Positions 1 through 11,743 of a stretch of 64,000 bases of DNA are shown in pieces (within the stretch, counting starts at the first letter, position 1; each line of letters starts with the position of its first letter). A program made the translations under genes and the position numbers. Origin of the DNA: Ilex aquifolium (taxonomy: Eukaryota > Streptophyta > Magnoliopsida > Aquifoliales > Aquifoliaceae); the NCBI GenBank assembly GCA_951799425.1, contig OX637395.1, forward strand, positions 9,320,951-9,384,950, given 5' to 3'. The notes below the pieces were generated by a model. The model was given only the letters and a program-made list of their open reading frames with translations, searched no databases and was not told the origin of the DNA.

Positions 1-2283
1 AGCAAATAAATATAAGACCAGATTACAGAAACCTTCATTCAATCAACCCTTTAATCCCTGTAATACAACCACCAAACGAGTCTTAAGTGTTTAGTTTCTA
101 TGCAAGTCCTGCATGTGTACATCTATTTATTATTATTAGTGTCCAAGCACTAAACCTTCAACATGAAACTCATTTGATTACATAGATAAATGGCAAAAGT
201 CCCAGTAAGTTCAAAACTTAAGACACCCACCCCCTCTCTTGTAGATATCTTTTTCTTTGGATTTCAATGAGTGTCGAGCCATAGAAAAGAGGGCAAAAAT
301 AATTTTGTGAGACTAGGATCGTGTCTGCTTATGTGTTGTATGCGCGTTACTGTATCTACTCATGTAGTAATTCGATTCTTAATAGAAAAGATGAAATTAA
401 AGTTGTTTTCCTTGGATGCAACAGTTAAGGCATTTGTTCATGGTGTTGTTGATTTGTCCATCTAACTTTCTCGTTTTTCAATTGCAATGGATTCTACCTT
501 GTCATTCTCTCATTGGAAAGGGTCACTAGATCAAAGTAGACCATTCTGTCTATTCCTTTGTGGTCTTCTATTTACAATGAGACCAGAGAACTAGGGAACA
601 AGTCAGGATTTAATTCCATGAGGGGCCAAATAGTGACAGTACTAGATATTTTTATTCAATGGTTTCATTCAATAATTTTCTGTTAAGATCAATTTTTTGG
701 TCATATTCGACCTATCAAAATCACTTTTCAATATGACACATTAAAATATTGTTTGTTTTCAAAAAAACTAAGAAAATGAATTTAGACATATCAAAATACA
801 TGTAAAAAAATTTGGATCAATTTATCGAACAATCAACAATTTCAACTCAAATTTATCACATAATGACTCAAATACATTTTAATTTCATTTGGCCTTTGCG
901 GAGTGCAAAAAGCCGAACAAAATAAGAAAGAGAGAGTGTAGATCTCTCAAATATTCATCATATAACTCTATATATGTTGGGTTTGGGTAAATTATATTCT
1001 GTGACCTTAAACAATGATCTTGACTTCATTTTTTCCACGAAGTGTTGATATGAACACATTGCACCTTACGTCCAAAATTTGAGACTATTTTAGGTCCAAA
1101 ATTCACCAATTTGGGCAAAGTGTCACGAATTTGAATGGTTAATGGTGAAGTGTTCAAATAAAAAGTTTATGGAACAAAGTAAAAGTAAGATCATGATTTA
1201 GAATAAAAAGTATAATTTAAAAAACTTTAGGGGGGTGCAGCCCCCAAGGGCACAACGTAGTTCAATCTCTAAAGAGTTCCACCAAAGACATAATTGAAAG
1301 GAAGGCCTCCAGCCTTGGGTCTGAAAAGGCATAAAGAAGGCCTTTGGGTCATCCTGTCTTATGGTAACACAGAGTCCCATTACCTTAAAAATAAAAGTGC
1401 TCGGTGCTTGCTTAGTGAACAGAAACCTAAGGTTAACAATGATAGAAGAGTGCCTAGAGCAATATAGTCTGAGTGCAGGGTCATGTAACCAAACAACCAC
1501 ATAATAATCGCCATACTCCCAGAATCTTGCTGGGGGAGTGGCAATGCTGACCCTAAACTAAGCTCCTCACCATCTATTAGGTTCAAAATCCTAGAGAAAA
1601 AATTTCTCTCTGATAATATAACTATGACATTGCAGGAAGATGGAACTGCCAAAGGTAAGATGGGGAGTGTTAGATGGCAACCACATGACCAAGCAAACTT
1701 TACCACACCATGCACAAAACCAGAAACAGCAATGAGTTCCTTATAAGTCCGATAGTTATGAGATTCCCAACATACTCCACAGTTCCCACCAAAGATGTAA
1801 TTTGATCACAATACAATGCCGATCTCTATACGGCTCAGCATTCATTGAACAAGAGTTCTATTTCTTTATTGCAACACATGCCAACCCACCAAAGTATTTG
1901 AAATCCCAAAACATATTTGATGCTTTCTTTTTTTGATCAGGTAATCTAATTATTTGTTTAAATATTCAAATGATAGATCTTCCAACATTGGAACCCCCGT
2001 TTAGAAAAGAAAACCACTCATCTAAGCCTAATACTCATAAAATTATCTCACTGATTCAGAAACCAGGGCAGAATAAAAGCATCAATTCCATTTATTTTTT
2101 AGTTTTTAGTTTTTAGTTTTTTTGCTTTCCCCAAATTCCCCACCCACCAGACAAACAATCCAACACAATCGAAAACCTAAAACACTACAAATCAAAAAAT
2201 AAGCAAAACCCACCAAAAATGAAACCACAAAGACCAATAAGCATATCTACAGAAATCAAGATGAATTTAGTTCAGAAACATAC
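1..2283 (-). other. Intron 1 (or 3' flank) of the KOBITO1 homologue
   Basis: No continuation of the KOB1 reading frame is visible on the minus strand here, so most or all of this stretch is probably intron 1. It is AT-rich and contains a MITE-like inverted repeat (about 988-1220). It also has a stretch at 1230-1720 with open frames but no recognisable protein. The open frames at 271-465 and 1198-1715 have no codon or family support. Confidence 0.5.
988..1220. repeat. MITE-like long inverted repeat in KOB1 intron
   Basis: The left arm starts AAATTATATTCTGTGACC and reads on to TTTTTTCCACGAAGTG and TATGAACAC. It pairs imperfectly with the right arm read in reverse, AAATTATACTTTTTATTC through ATGATCTTAC and ATTTGAACAC. 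The arms are about 70-80 nt and diverged. Ends and target duplication could not be fixed. The layout resembles the better-defined elements at 3383-3703 and 60486-60785. Confidence 0.45.
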
Positions 2284-2622
2284 CTTAGGCTTAAGATCCG
2301 CTTCAAAATTGAACTTCCAATCCCTGTAGTAAGGGAAAGAAGGCGAAGAGCTGTGGCCAAGAAGAGTGCAATCAGAGGAGTGAGAAGAAGAGTGTCCGAC
2401 GGTGGCGAGAGGAGAGCTGTCCATCCCCGGGAACTTGTGGGACTCTTCTGGAGACCATCGAGAAATGGGCTCGTCGATGCCACCCCCACGCCATTGGAGA
2501 ACGAAAGCGAAAACGGCGAGGGTGAGAGGCAGGAGGGTGAGGAGGAGGAGGAGTTTTGTGGCGAAGGAGTGTTGGGAGGAGGAAGGTGGTTGGGATCTGA
2601 GAGAGCTGTAGAGACCCGCCAT
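2284..2622 (-). CDS. KOB1: KOBITO1/ABI8/ELD1 homologue, exon 1 (partial gene)
   Basis: The exon encodes 113 residues from ATG at 2622. It ends in a consensus plant donor: the Lys codon AAG is followed by GTATGT at 2283. The protein has a short Ser-rich N-terminus, one hydrophobic segment (about residues 22-43, running into FVLQWRGG), then FPGM and SPSFPYYRDWKFNFEADLKPK. This matches my memory of the start of Arabidopsis KOBITO1, a plant-specific type II membrane, glycosyltransferase-like protein needed for cellulose synthesis, cell elongation and ABA/sugar responses. The family continues with a luminal domain beginning ICITTSTSAG. I do not see that in the remaining 2.2 kb, so intron 1 runs to or past the window edge. 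Upstream of the ATG is a CT-rich 5' UTR. The exon is intact and probably belongs to a functional gene. Homology is by recognition, not by search. Confidence 0.85.
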
Positions 2623-2739
2623 AGGAGAGACAGAGAGAGATAGAGCATAAGACTTGGAAGTTGGAAGTAGTGTATGGAATTTCTTTTTGTACTAGTAATT
2701 CCGACGCATTTTTCTTTTTGTTTTAGGGATAAATACATT

Positions 2740-3382
2740 CAGACCCCCTAAGATATATCACTTAATCACTTACGTCTCTTCACATTTAAAATTTTAGATT
2801 TACATGCGGCATAAGGTAACATACATATGACCCCTAGACTTTGCAGAAATAGAAGCCACATGATGGACCACCTCTTTTAATTTATTATTACTTCAAAATT
2901 TTAAATTTTATTTTTGTTAAAAAAAATATTACAGACATATAATTGAAAGATTTACTTTGATAATTTAATATTCTGTCATCGTTGAATTAACATAGGGTCC
3001 CATCGTTAAATATATTTGATTTGTTAATCCCACGATAGTAATGCATTAGCTTTTTAAATTTAGTACATTTAATATTGTCATTGCTAAAAATTTTGCCCCC
3101 ATTACCGCAAGTTTCTAGCTCCGCCCCCGGTTATAGTTTCTGGTATCACAGTGCACTTGACAGAAACAACCCATTAATCAACGAATTATAGTATTTTCTA
3201 TACATATTTACTATATCCATATTATCCCACGAAAAAAAAATTAATTTTCAATTAACCCTTAATTATTATTATTATAAAGTTCGTAACATCTTTAACGTCT
3301 TTTTATATTCCTTTAAGAGATCGTTTGATTGTTGTATTACAGGATATATTAAAGAGTCATATTTAAATTAGTTATTATTTTT
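2740..3382. other. Intergenic, AT-rich, no gene seen
   Basis: This stretch upstream of KOB1 has short homopolymer tracts and no sustained reading frame or recognisable repeat boundary. Part of it must be the KOB1 promoter. I could not pick out a convincing TATA box. Confidence 0.5.
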
Positions 3383-3703
3383 GGAAAAATCTTATTTTGT
3401 CTCTTTAAAGATATAAAAATTCTCAGTTTGTCTCCAGAATGATTAATATTCCCACATTACCCCCTCAAAGAATAAAAAACGTTACAATGTGGTTCATCGT
3501 CTTATTTTCGTTTGGACGTCCGTATGTTTTGTGATTCCTAATTGATTGATTTGACACAAAATAAACAAACGACCAAACAAAAATAAGACAGTAGACCACA
3601 TTGGAACTTTTTTATTCTTTAAGGAGTCAATATGAAAAAATTAATCATTTAAGGGATAAATTAAAAAAAAAATTATCTTTCAAGAGCAAAATGGAATTTT
3701 CCC
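3383..3703. mobile_element. Long-TIR MITE (MULE-like), about 321 bp
   Basis: The element is almost entirely two inverted arms of about 130-140 nt around a short centre (about 3521-3560). The left arm begins GGAAAAATCTTATTTTG and passes through GAATAAAAAACGTTACAATG to TCTTATTTTCGTTTGG. The right arm is its imperfect reverse complement and ends AATGGAATTTTCCC. The 9-bp flanks ATTATTTTT (left) and TTGATTTTT (right) agree at 7 of 9 positions. That fits the 9-bp duplication of Mutator-like elements. There is no coding capacity. Transcription through it would give a near-complete hairpin, a likely small-RNA source. Confidence 0.65.
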
Positions 3704-3712
3704 TTGATTTTT

Positions 3713-5152
3713 AAATAGAGCAACCTAAGCGTTAGTGTCATTAAACATTGTCAACAAACTAGGTGTCCACATAAACCTATACCCCCTCTACTTCTTTAGA
3801 ATATGTACAACAAAGTTTCTTCAAAGAAATCCTCACCAACGGGTTCATCACCAACTCTCCCAAGTGCATATCATCCTATCACTATATATTATACTTCTTT
3901 CTCGATATTCAATAGCAAATGCATTGAATTTTTATTGGAAATATTTGTTTTTGTTAATTTTGGATTTTTATTTAGGGTTAATTAGAAATTATCTCATTCA
4001 AGTTTGGGTTATGTTGCAATCAACTATTCTGATTTTAATTTCATAAACTAGCCCCTCAGAGTTTGAATTTTTTTTAATTAACTCTCATCGTTTCTTGTCG
4101 TTAATATTCAACTGTTAAAAGAAACAGAATTTAATCACATACAAATCATGTGATCTCAAAACAAGTGAAAAAGACAAAATTAACCTCAACTATATTTTTT
4201 GTCCTCATGCACAAAAACTACCCACTCCTTCTCCCTCACATTTCCTCCCAACCCCCACCTCCCTAATGTCTTATCGTTTTTTCTATTCTCCCTCCAGCCA
4301 AATTCGTGTTCTCCCTTTGGCCAAAATTTCTCTTCCCTCCGACAGGTAGAACTACATTTTCCCACTAGCAGCCCCTGATCAACTGTTTTATCCCCTATTT
4401 CTCTCTCTCATCATAGCGAAATCATTTCTCAACCCAACCTAACCCAATGAAACCACTACCATCACATCCAACTGCTCGGCAAAACACCCCTCATCTCATC
4501 TTCTTCAAGGGACAATTCAACCCCCCATTCACCTATTGTGAAACTATCCCTTCCTTGTTGCGAAACTGTCTCTTCAAAGTGGCACTCTCTCGTACAGATC
4601 TGCAAACATATATTGTTGGGTTATAAAATTGAGATTGGTATAAAAGTGGGTTAGCAGTGGTGAATTGTGACAGATCTAAGGTTGCAAGGGATGGGGGTGG
4701 TAGGTCAATCGTTTATGTGTATGTGCATACTGCCATGAACAAGACCTGTAAACATACAGTCTCTAGCAGTCCCATCAACACTCTAGCAGTCCAATGGTCA
4801 TCCTGTCTCTCAACCATCTTCATCTCTAGATCGTTGGCTTAAATTGAAGAAGTGTAAGTGTTTTGCTTCAATACCTGTGTGTTGGTGAGAGTTTGTTTTA
4901 GTAAGAGGTGATTTGTGTCGGTGGTGTTTCATACTTCCATCAGACTTGTTGATCTCAGACACTAGTATTTGTGAGCAGTTGGCTAGTCTCTTATAAACAT
5001 TGATCATGCTTGTGCTCTACTTAGTTTATACTTGGCATTAAAATAAATTTGGAGGTGTAAAAATTCTAGTTCTAAACCTCTAATTCATCAGAGAAATCAC
5101 TTTTTATAACCGGGTATAACATACATAAGAATGAATGAAAGATTTTAGGGCA
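3713..5152. other. Intergenic, no gene seen
   Basis: AT-rich DNA with a C-rich patch near 4200-4560. The short open frames at 3735-4046 and 4657-4842 have no family resemblance or splice context. I regard the whole stretch as non-coding. Confidence 0.5.
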
Positions 5153-5157
5153 AATTA

Positions 5158-5602
5158 TGTTGAAATTTTTTCATATTGGACTTCCATTAATTGATAGTTA
5201 ATTTTAGATTTGCGAAAAACGGGCTGAATTTATGATGCAATAAGATGAGTCCAATATTGTTAAGTGATTTATTTTGATGGACTTATGTACATTTCTTTAA
5301 TTGATGTGGTTGAGACGGTTAAGTGTAGGTATTAATTTAATTATGACCCGTAATGGGAGAGCTTATTAGATTCATTATGAATAACAGGCTAAGTCCCCTC
5401 TCCACTTCATAACCTAATTTGACTTGTTCCATTGAGAGTCGTATATTGCTTTGAAGAAGGAGATGAAGACCTTACCCTTCTACGAAAAGAAACCTAAAGA
5501 TCGAATATCATGGCTCACACAGGTATGGTCTAAACTTATATGATCTAAATCTTGTAATTTAGGTGTTCTAAATTTTATATACGATTTATTAAAATTCTTG
5601 CA
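5158..5602 (+). repeat. 5' LTR of the copia element
   Basis: 445 bp, TG...CA, preceded by target duplication AATTA. It is the same length as the 3' LTR but clearly diverged from it, for example at the cytosines and guanines around 5240-5330. Confidence 0.88.
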
Positions 5603-5604
5603 TT

Positions 5605-5617
5605 TGGTATCAGAGTC
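5605..5617 (+). promoter_or_regulatory. Primer-binding site (tRNA-iMet type)
   Basis: TGGTATCAGAGTC starts two bases after the LTR terminal CA. It matches the canonical plant copia PBS TGGTATCAGAGC, complementary to the 3' end of initiator methionine tRNA, apart from the end. Confidence 0.85.
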
Positions 5618-6475
5618 TATCGTATATGAATTTAGGACCCGATAAAATTTATATTACAATTTTACGGCTAATTTTTCATAGAGGCTAGAGTATAATTTTT
5701 TGAGCCGCCATCAGTAGCTATCGTTAAAACAAGACATCGTTGATCATAAGCTAGACTAAAGGCGTTGACACAAGAAACTATGAGAAGGCATTGCATTTTC
5801 AACAACCTTTTCGTTTACAATTGGATTGTAATTAAATTAGGAATCAAAGTGTTATTTTAATCTATTATGATGGGCATTTTGTCAGAAGCCATGAGAGTCA
5901 CCCGTTCCTTTATATTTCTCTTCATTTAGTGACAAAATCTTTCTATTATAAGGCATTGATGATGATAATTGGACATATAAATAGAATTTGATCTGAATAT
6001 TAAATAAATTTTGTAGTCACAATCTATATATTTTTTTTTTTTAAATATTAATGTTATAATTGTGGGGTTGTTATTTTATTGATTGTGTCTTTTCTATTGA
6101 ATTTTCTTTAATTTTTTTATAGGTCTTGGTGACGAATAGACACAAGTTTTACCCATACAAATTACTAATATTAATCAATTATTTTTTCATGTTGATGTAA
6201 CTTTGATTGAATTGCTATAATTTGTAGAGGGTGTTTGTACAACTCTAATCCTAATCTCTAGTGATTTACACGATGAAATATTTTTTTATGATCTACATAT
6301 TATTTATTAATGTTGGTAAATGTGAATTTAAATTACTTAATTAATTTTAATAGTAAAAATAGAATTGAGAGTTGCAACAATTAATGATGGGTGATCTATA
6401 AGGGTACATATTGGTTAATACATCATATTGATTGATCACATGATATTTAATTATCGGTATTTGTTATAATATTCC

Positions 6476-6830
6476 GGTTTGAAAAATTTTATAGATTAAG
6501 GTGAATGGTTGCCACCAAAGTGGTCCATTCATTGAAATTTGTAGATTGTTCTCATTCTTTTGTTACAGGATGGTCTCTAAATTATAATATACAATTACCT
6601 GTCCAAATGGGGTTATTGTGTATTGTAATTTAAAGATGTCATGAAAATATCACAGTTTAAAAAATTTTATGTGTTAAGATGGATGGTTGCCACAAAAGTG
6701 GTCCATTCATTAAAATTTGTAGGTTTTTCATGCTTTTGTTACAGGATGATCTTTAAATTATAATATACAATTACCTGCCCAAATAGGGTTATTGTGTATT
6801 ATAATTTGGAGATGTCATGAAACATTGTGT
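6476..6830 (+). repeat. Tandem duplication (about 177 bp) in the copia leader
   Basis: Two consecutive diverged copies (about 6476-6652 and 6653-6830) share ATGGTTGCCAC, AAGTGGTCCATTCATT, TTTGTTACAGGATG and ATTATAATATACAATTACCTG. Each contains a near-palindrome of the form GCCCAAATGGG. Further copies of that motif occur near 6860 (GCCCAAAAGGG) and 6948 (GCCCAAATGGG). The block is in the untranslated leader between PBS and gag. Confidence 0.75.
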
Positions 6831-7083
6831 TAGAGATGCTGTAGTCTAGAGAGTTTATCTGCCCAAAAGGGATAAATTTTTTGAAACTTGAGTATTCTCA
6901 TTGGTTAGTTTCATAAAAGTGAGGACCTATAGCATATTGCATTCTCTGCCCAAATGGGAGTTTGTAGTGATGTATTTGGACTCTCTTAATAAAATATAGT
7001 TTATTATGTTCAAAGCATATTTTATTTATTTATTGCCCAATTTTGCTAAATGTTTGTATTATTGTTGCCTTGAACAATCTCTT

Positions 7084-7996
7084 TTGCCGTGAATAACAAT
7101 AATGCCAATATTGAGGTTTTGACTAGTTCTAATTATAAGAGATGAAAGTAAGATATTGAGTTTGCCCTGAGAATTGCTGATATAGACTTCACCTTGAAAG
7201 AGAATGAACCTCCTAAACCTACTAGTGAAAGCTCCCCTAAAGTAAAAGAATTTTATGCAAAGTGGGAGAAATCTAATCGGCTGAGTATGATTGCCATGAA
7301 AATGTCTATCTCTGAACACCTTATGAGTGGTTTACCTAAAATCAAGAATGTCAAGGAGTTCTATATTGATGTAGGAGAGAGATACATGGTATTCAATAAG
7401 ACAAAAGCTGAGGGCCTAATGAATGAACTAACGAGTATGAAATATGACAATGTAGGTGGTGTTAGAAAATATATCCTTAAAATAGTTCATGTTCAAACTA
7501 AGCTCAAATCTTTCAAAATTGTTATTTCTGATGATTTCATTGTTCATCATACTTTTAACTCTTTGTCTCATGAGTTTAGCCAAATCAAAACTGCCTACAA
7601 TACCAAAAATAAGTCCTGGACAATAAATAATCTTATCTCCAAGTGTGATTCTAAGGAAAAAAAACTTAGAAAATAAAAAGTGAAACTGTCTTGTTTGTTT
7701 TTCAACCTAAATCTAGTTTTGAATATGGGTATCAGGAAAATAATAGAAAATCTAATCATAATGTTCCAAAGAATGGTCGAAATTTCAAAAGGCATGGTAC
7801 TGGTCAGAATGTGGGAGGTCTTAAGGCTGTCATTCGAAAAGATGTCAAGTGTTACTTTTTCAAGAAATTGGGTCATAAGAAAAGTGAGTGCACTCGATTC
7901 AAATCTTGGTTAGAAAAGAAGAATAAAGGAGAAAGTAACTCACTAGTCTTTGTTTGCTTTGAATTTAATTTAGTTAATATCCCATTAAATTCTTAG
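7084..7996 (+). pseudogene. Copia gag (capsid and zinc knuckle), broken
   Basis: The frame can be followed from about 7095 (IEVLTSSNYKR), but stops TGA and TAA interrupt it near 7140-7155. It is then open from about 7160 through FALRIADIDFTLKENEPPKP to 7676. This is the usual copia capsid region, with NVKEFYIDVGERYMVFNKTKAEGLMNEL-type helices. A frameshift at about 7680 leads to a basic region and a knuckle around 7848-7890. There the pattern CYFF..LGHKKSEC has lost its second cysteine to Phe. Gag would coat element RNA in cytoplasmic particles; this copy cannot be translated intact. The family call is firm and the exact start is unknown. Confidence 0.8.
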
Positions 7997-7999
7997 TGG

Positions 8000-9230
8000 A
8001 TTGATAGTGGAGCTTCTGCTCATGTTGCATGACTTTGCAGGGATTCCGTACAAACGGAGGCCAAGTGAAGGGGAAGCCAAGTTTAAAGTAAGAAATAATA
8101 TTGAAGTCTATGTTGAGTTCATAGGAACTGTTAGGTTGAATTTAGACACTGATTTTTAACTTGTTTTAGAAAATATTTTTTATGTGCCGTCATTTAGAAG
8201 GAATTTGATTTCAGTTTCCTTGCATGATAAAATTGGATATTGTTTTAATTTTAGTAATGGTAAAACTTAATTGTCTTTAGATTCCAAAATTGTTGATCAT
8301 TGTGTTTTATCAGATGGTCTATATAGTATATATTTGGTTGTCAATAATGAATATGATCTTTTCAGATGTTATGAATGTTGTATCTAAGAGACCTCTCATT
8401 AAAAAAAAAAAATCACAGTTGTGGCATAAACGTTTGAGTCACATTTCTAAAGAAATAGTGGAAAGATTAATAAAGAATGATATTTTTCCTCCCCTTGATT
8501 TTGGAGATCTTGAAACTTGTGTTGAGTGCATTAGAGGTAAATTGACAAAGACTAAAAAGAAAAATGCGACTCGCAGTCTAGATTTTTTAGAAATCATTCA
8601 CACTAACATAAGTGGACCTTACTCACGTACCTTGTGTGATAATAAATACTTTATTATATTTATTGATGATTTCTCTCGTTATGAATATATTTATTTAATT
8701 AATGAAAAATATGATGCTTTTGAAAAGTTTAAAATTTTCATGACTGAGGTAGAGAAACAATTAGGAAAAGTCATCAAAATTGTTAGGTCTAATGGTGGTG
8801 GTGAGTATTATGGCAAATATGATGTGTCTTGACAACATTTAGGACCATTTGTCAAGTACTTTCAAGAATGTGGGATTGTTGCCCAATATACCATGTCTGG
8901 TAATCTTGAGGCAAATGGTGTGGCTGAAAGGAGTAACCGTACCCTTAAAATATGATGATGAACATGATGAGTAAGTGTAATTTATCTAATTACCTTTGGG
9001 GTGAATCCATTAAAACAGCTTTGTACATTCTTAATAGGGTTCCTAACAAATCTATTTCAAAAATATTTTTTGAATTATGGACAAATAGGGAACCCAGTCA
9101 TAACCATTTTCGTGTCTGGCGTTGTCCTACTTATGGCAAATCTATAACCATTTCTATGAAAAAGGCATTGTATTTGCTATTAATGTTCTTGGTAGGTATC
9201 TTTCTAAACTAGAATTAGATCATTGGGTGA
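8000..9230 (+). pseudogene. Copia protease remnant and integrase, broken
   Basis: A protease trace at about 7996-8030 (WIDSGASAHV-like) precedes the GAG-pre-integrase segment (LWHKRLSHISKE, about 8420). This is followed by an HHCC-type C..C pair (CVECIRGK) and the integrase core. Two of the three catalytic acids are changed: IHTNISGPY carries Asn where the family has Asp (about 8605), and VRSNGGGEYY again has Asn for Asp (about 8793). The Glu (NGVAERSNRT, about 8915-8945) is kept. Stops interrupt the frame at 8830 and about 8953. The end of the core (YLWGESIKTALYILNRVPNKS) is recognisable to about 9130. Each Asn change fits a single G-to-A transition. The copy is inactive. Confidence 0.82.
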
Positions 9231-9306
9231 CAGCTGAAAAGTTAAGAGATACTTGCAAAAGACAAAAAATTACAAGCTTGTTTATCAGAGGGTTGTTTGT
9301 CTTGAG

Positions 9307-9780
9307 GTGATTGGTTACATATATTCATATTTTAATTGTTGTCCGAATAATTTAAAATCCACTTCATGATAGAATTTCATGTTAGCTGGAGGAGCAATAG
9401 CATAGAAGAGTGTTAAACAAACTCTCACAGTTCATTCCCCTATGCAAGCTGAATTCGTAGTTTATTATAGAGCTGCAACACAAATTATATGATTAATAAA
9501 TTTTATTTCAGGACTTATGATTGTTGATTCTATCTCTAGACCACTAACAATTTATTGTGATAATAGTGCAGTTGTGTTCTTCTCAGATAACAAAAAAAAA
9601 ATTATAGTGAGTCTAAACATATGAAAATTAAGTATTTTTCTGTTAGGGATCTTGTGAAAAAAGTTGACATTGTTGTTCAACATATTGATACAAAATCAAT
9701 GCTTACTGATCCTTGAACCAAGAGACTAAGACTAATAACTTTTAAAAAATATATTGACAACATGGACATTTTGGGGTCTT
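9307..9780 (+). pseudogene. Copia RNase H remnant
   Basis: Reading with frame changes gives LEVIGY at the start, then LAGGAIA, KSVKQTLTVHSPMQAEFV, YCDNSAVV, SKHMKIKYF and QHIDTKSMLTDP. These are the conserved steps of the copia RNase H domain that normally follows reverse transcriptase. Several in-frame stops are present, for example after GAIA and at the end of TDP. Integrase-side sequence ends at about 9230 and RNase H begins at about 9307, so about 1.3-1.5 kb of reverse transcriptase is missing. Confidence 0.78.
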
Positions 9781-10485
9781 TTGATATACTTAGTTAGTGG
9801 GAGTTTATTTATGTGTTAAGAATTTTCATATTGATTTAATTTTATATGTGATATTTGCTACTCATTATGGTTGAGATACATCTATTTACTGATATTTGGA
9901 TAATCATATTTATTGTTAGCATGATATTCTTGTTATGTTATATATGTGCATATTTATGATATATCATTTTGTACAAAATCTTAAGACTTGGTGTATGTCT
10001 TAAGTATAACTATTTTGTCAATGGAGTATGTCTCTGATTACACCATTTAAGAAAATCTCAAGATTTTAAGTTTGGAGACATATTAGCTTATTGTTGAAGC
10101 TAATAGATTTCTCTAGCTTATTGTTGAAGTATGTTGTTAAAGAGAAATCATTTGGATGATTGACAATGAAAATAACAAGTTTATCAGATCATTTATTGAG
10201 GAGCTATTTTCTTGCTACACTACCACATTTTGATCCATGTCAATAAGATTATTATTTTTTGTAATCATGGATTTGTCCTATGTCAATAAAGGATGTAAAA
10301 ACTGCCATGATTCAAAAATAATAATTTTATTGGACCAGGTTGTATTTGAGATGTTGTCTCAGGACCGTATTTGTTTTGTGGTCACATTGAGTTTTTGTTT
10401 GATCAGCTCGAGAGTCATTTTTTCAACAAATAATTTTATTTTATTTTTTTAAATGACTACAATTAATGTCACCCAAGTGGGAGAA

Positions 10486-10930
10486 TGTTGAAATTTTTCC
10501 ATATTGGACTTTCATTAATTGATAGTTAATTTTGGATTTGTGAAAAACGGGCTGAATTTATAGTCCAATGAGATGAGCCCAATATTGTTAAGTGGTCTAT
10601 TTTGATGGGTTTATGTACATCTCTTTAATTGATGTGGTTGAGGCAGTTAAGTGTAAGCCTTAATATAATTGTGGTCCGTAATGAGAGAGCCCATTAAATT
10701 CATTATAAATAGCAGGCTAGGTCTCCTCTCCACCTCATAACCTAATTTGGTTTATCTCATTGAGAGCCGTCTATTGTTTTAAAGAAGGAGAGGAAGACAT
10801 TGCGCTTCCACGAAAAGAAACCTGAAGATCGAATATCATGACTCACACAGATATGGTCTAAACCTATATAATTTAAATCTTGTGACTTAAGTGTTCTAAA
10901 TTTCATATACGAATTATTAAAATTCTTCCA
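10486..10930 (+). repeat. 3' LTR of the copia element
   Basis: 445 bp starting TGTTGAAATTT, preceded by purine tract AAGTGGGAGAA and followed by target duplication AATTA (10931-10935). Confidence 0.88.
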
Positions 10931-10935
10931 AATTA

Positions 10936-11706
10936 CACTTAAACTATGTCTCTGTCTCTCTATCATGAATGAAAGATTTTTGATTTTTCTTTGATGAAAT
11001 ATCCATAAAATATGGTATTTTTATAATTATTGTAATTTTTAGTCTATTTATTATCATTAATAATTATATTTTTATTTTTTTATTATATTACCGGTGCGAC
11101 CAATGACCCAACGGTTGAACCAGTGACTCATTGACCCGGTCTCTTTCCCGGGTTGATGTCTGGGCCGGATTTTAAAACTATATTGTATACTACCCTGTAC
11201 CTGAATTCTTTAATCGACTCTAATAAATGTTGTTGTCATAACCTTAAGAACAACATACTATAAGGACAAGTGTCATATGTTACCACTAGATAATTGACAA
11301 TTCATCTTTCTTTTATTTAATTCTTTATTATCTCATGCTTACATTCTTCACCTACAATAAACAAGTATCCTTCAAAGATTTAATATCAATAATTTAACCT
11401 CCAAATAAAGTTAAAGATTTTCATCATGGTAAAATCTAACATTAAACTCTAATATTATGAATACACAAAATCCATTATTTTTGTAATAGAGGCGGGATGT
11501 CACATAACCAATATGCAAGCATAGGATAATCACAAATTTTTTAGTAACATAAATACGGAACATAGCAAATTGAAAAAAAAAATCACGTTATAAAATCAAA
11601 TTTTACACGATGTAGCAAAAGTTATCATTTTCACATTGTGAACACAAATTTATAAATATTAGCTGATGCACATGTGCGTTACACGTAAATTATTTTAAAT
11701 ATAAAT

Positions 11707-11743
<37 letters not shown>

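Larger units (their letters stand above)
5158..10930 (+). mobile_element. Decayed full-length Ty1/copia LTR retrotransposon
   Basis: Two 445-bp LTRs (5158-5602 and 10486-10930) begin TGTTGAAATTT and end in CA. They are flanked by the 5-bp duplication AATTA (5153-5157 and 10931-10935). A primer-binding site of the initiator-Met tRNA type follows the 5' LTR, and a purine-rich tract (AAGTGGGAGAA) precedes the 3' LTR. In order, the interior holds a 1.4-kb leader, gag, degraded protease, integrase, and a C-terminal RNase H remnant. That order (integrase before RT/RNase H) defines Ty1/copia. The reverse transcriptase is missing between about 9230 and 9300. The LTRs differ at many positions and the frames carry many stops, so this is an old, dead copy. 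Confidence 0.9.

Noticed and set aside
1230..1720. Possible SINE or retroelement fragment (GGGGGTGCAGCCCCC and a box-A-like TAGTTCAATC)
   Set aside because: No convincing box B at the expected distance, no poly(A)/(T) tail and no target duplication; left unannotated.
4200..4850. Possible gene with a C-rich leader and open frame 4657-4842
   Set aside because: The frame is short, with no recognisable motif, donor or homologue.
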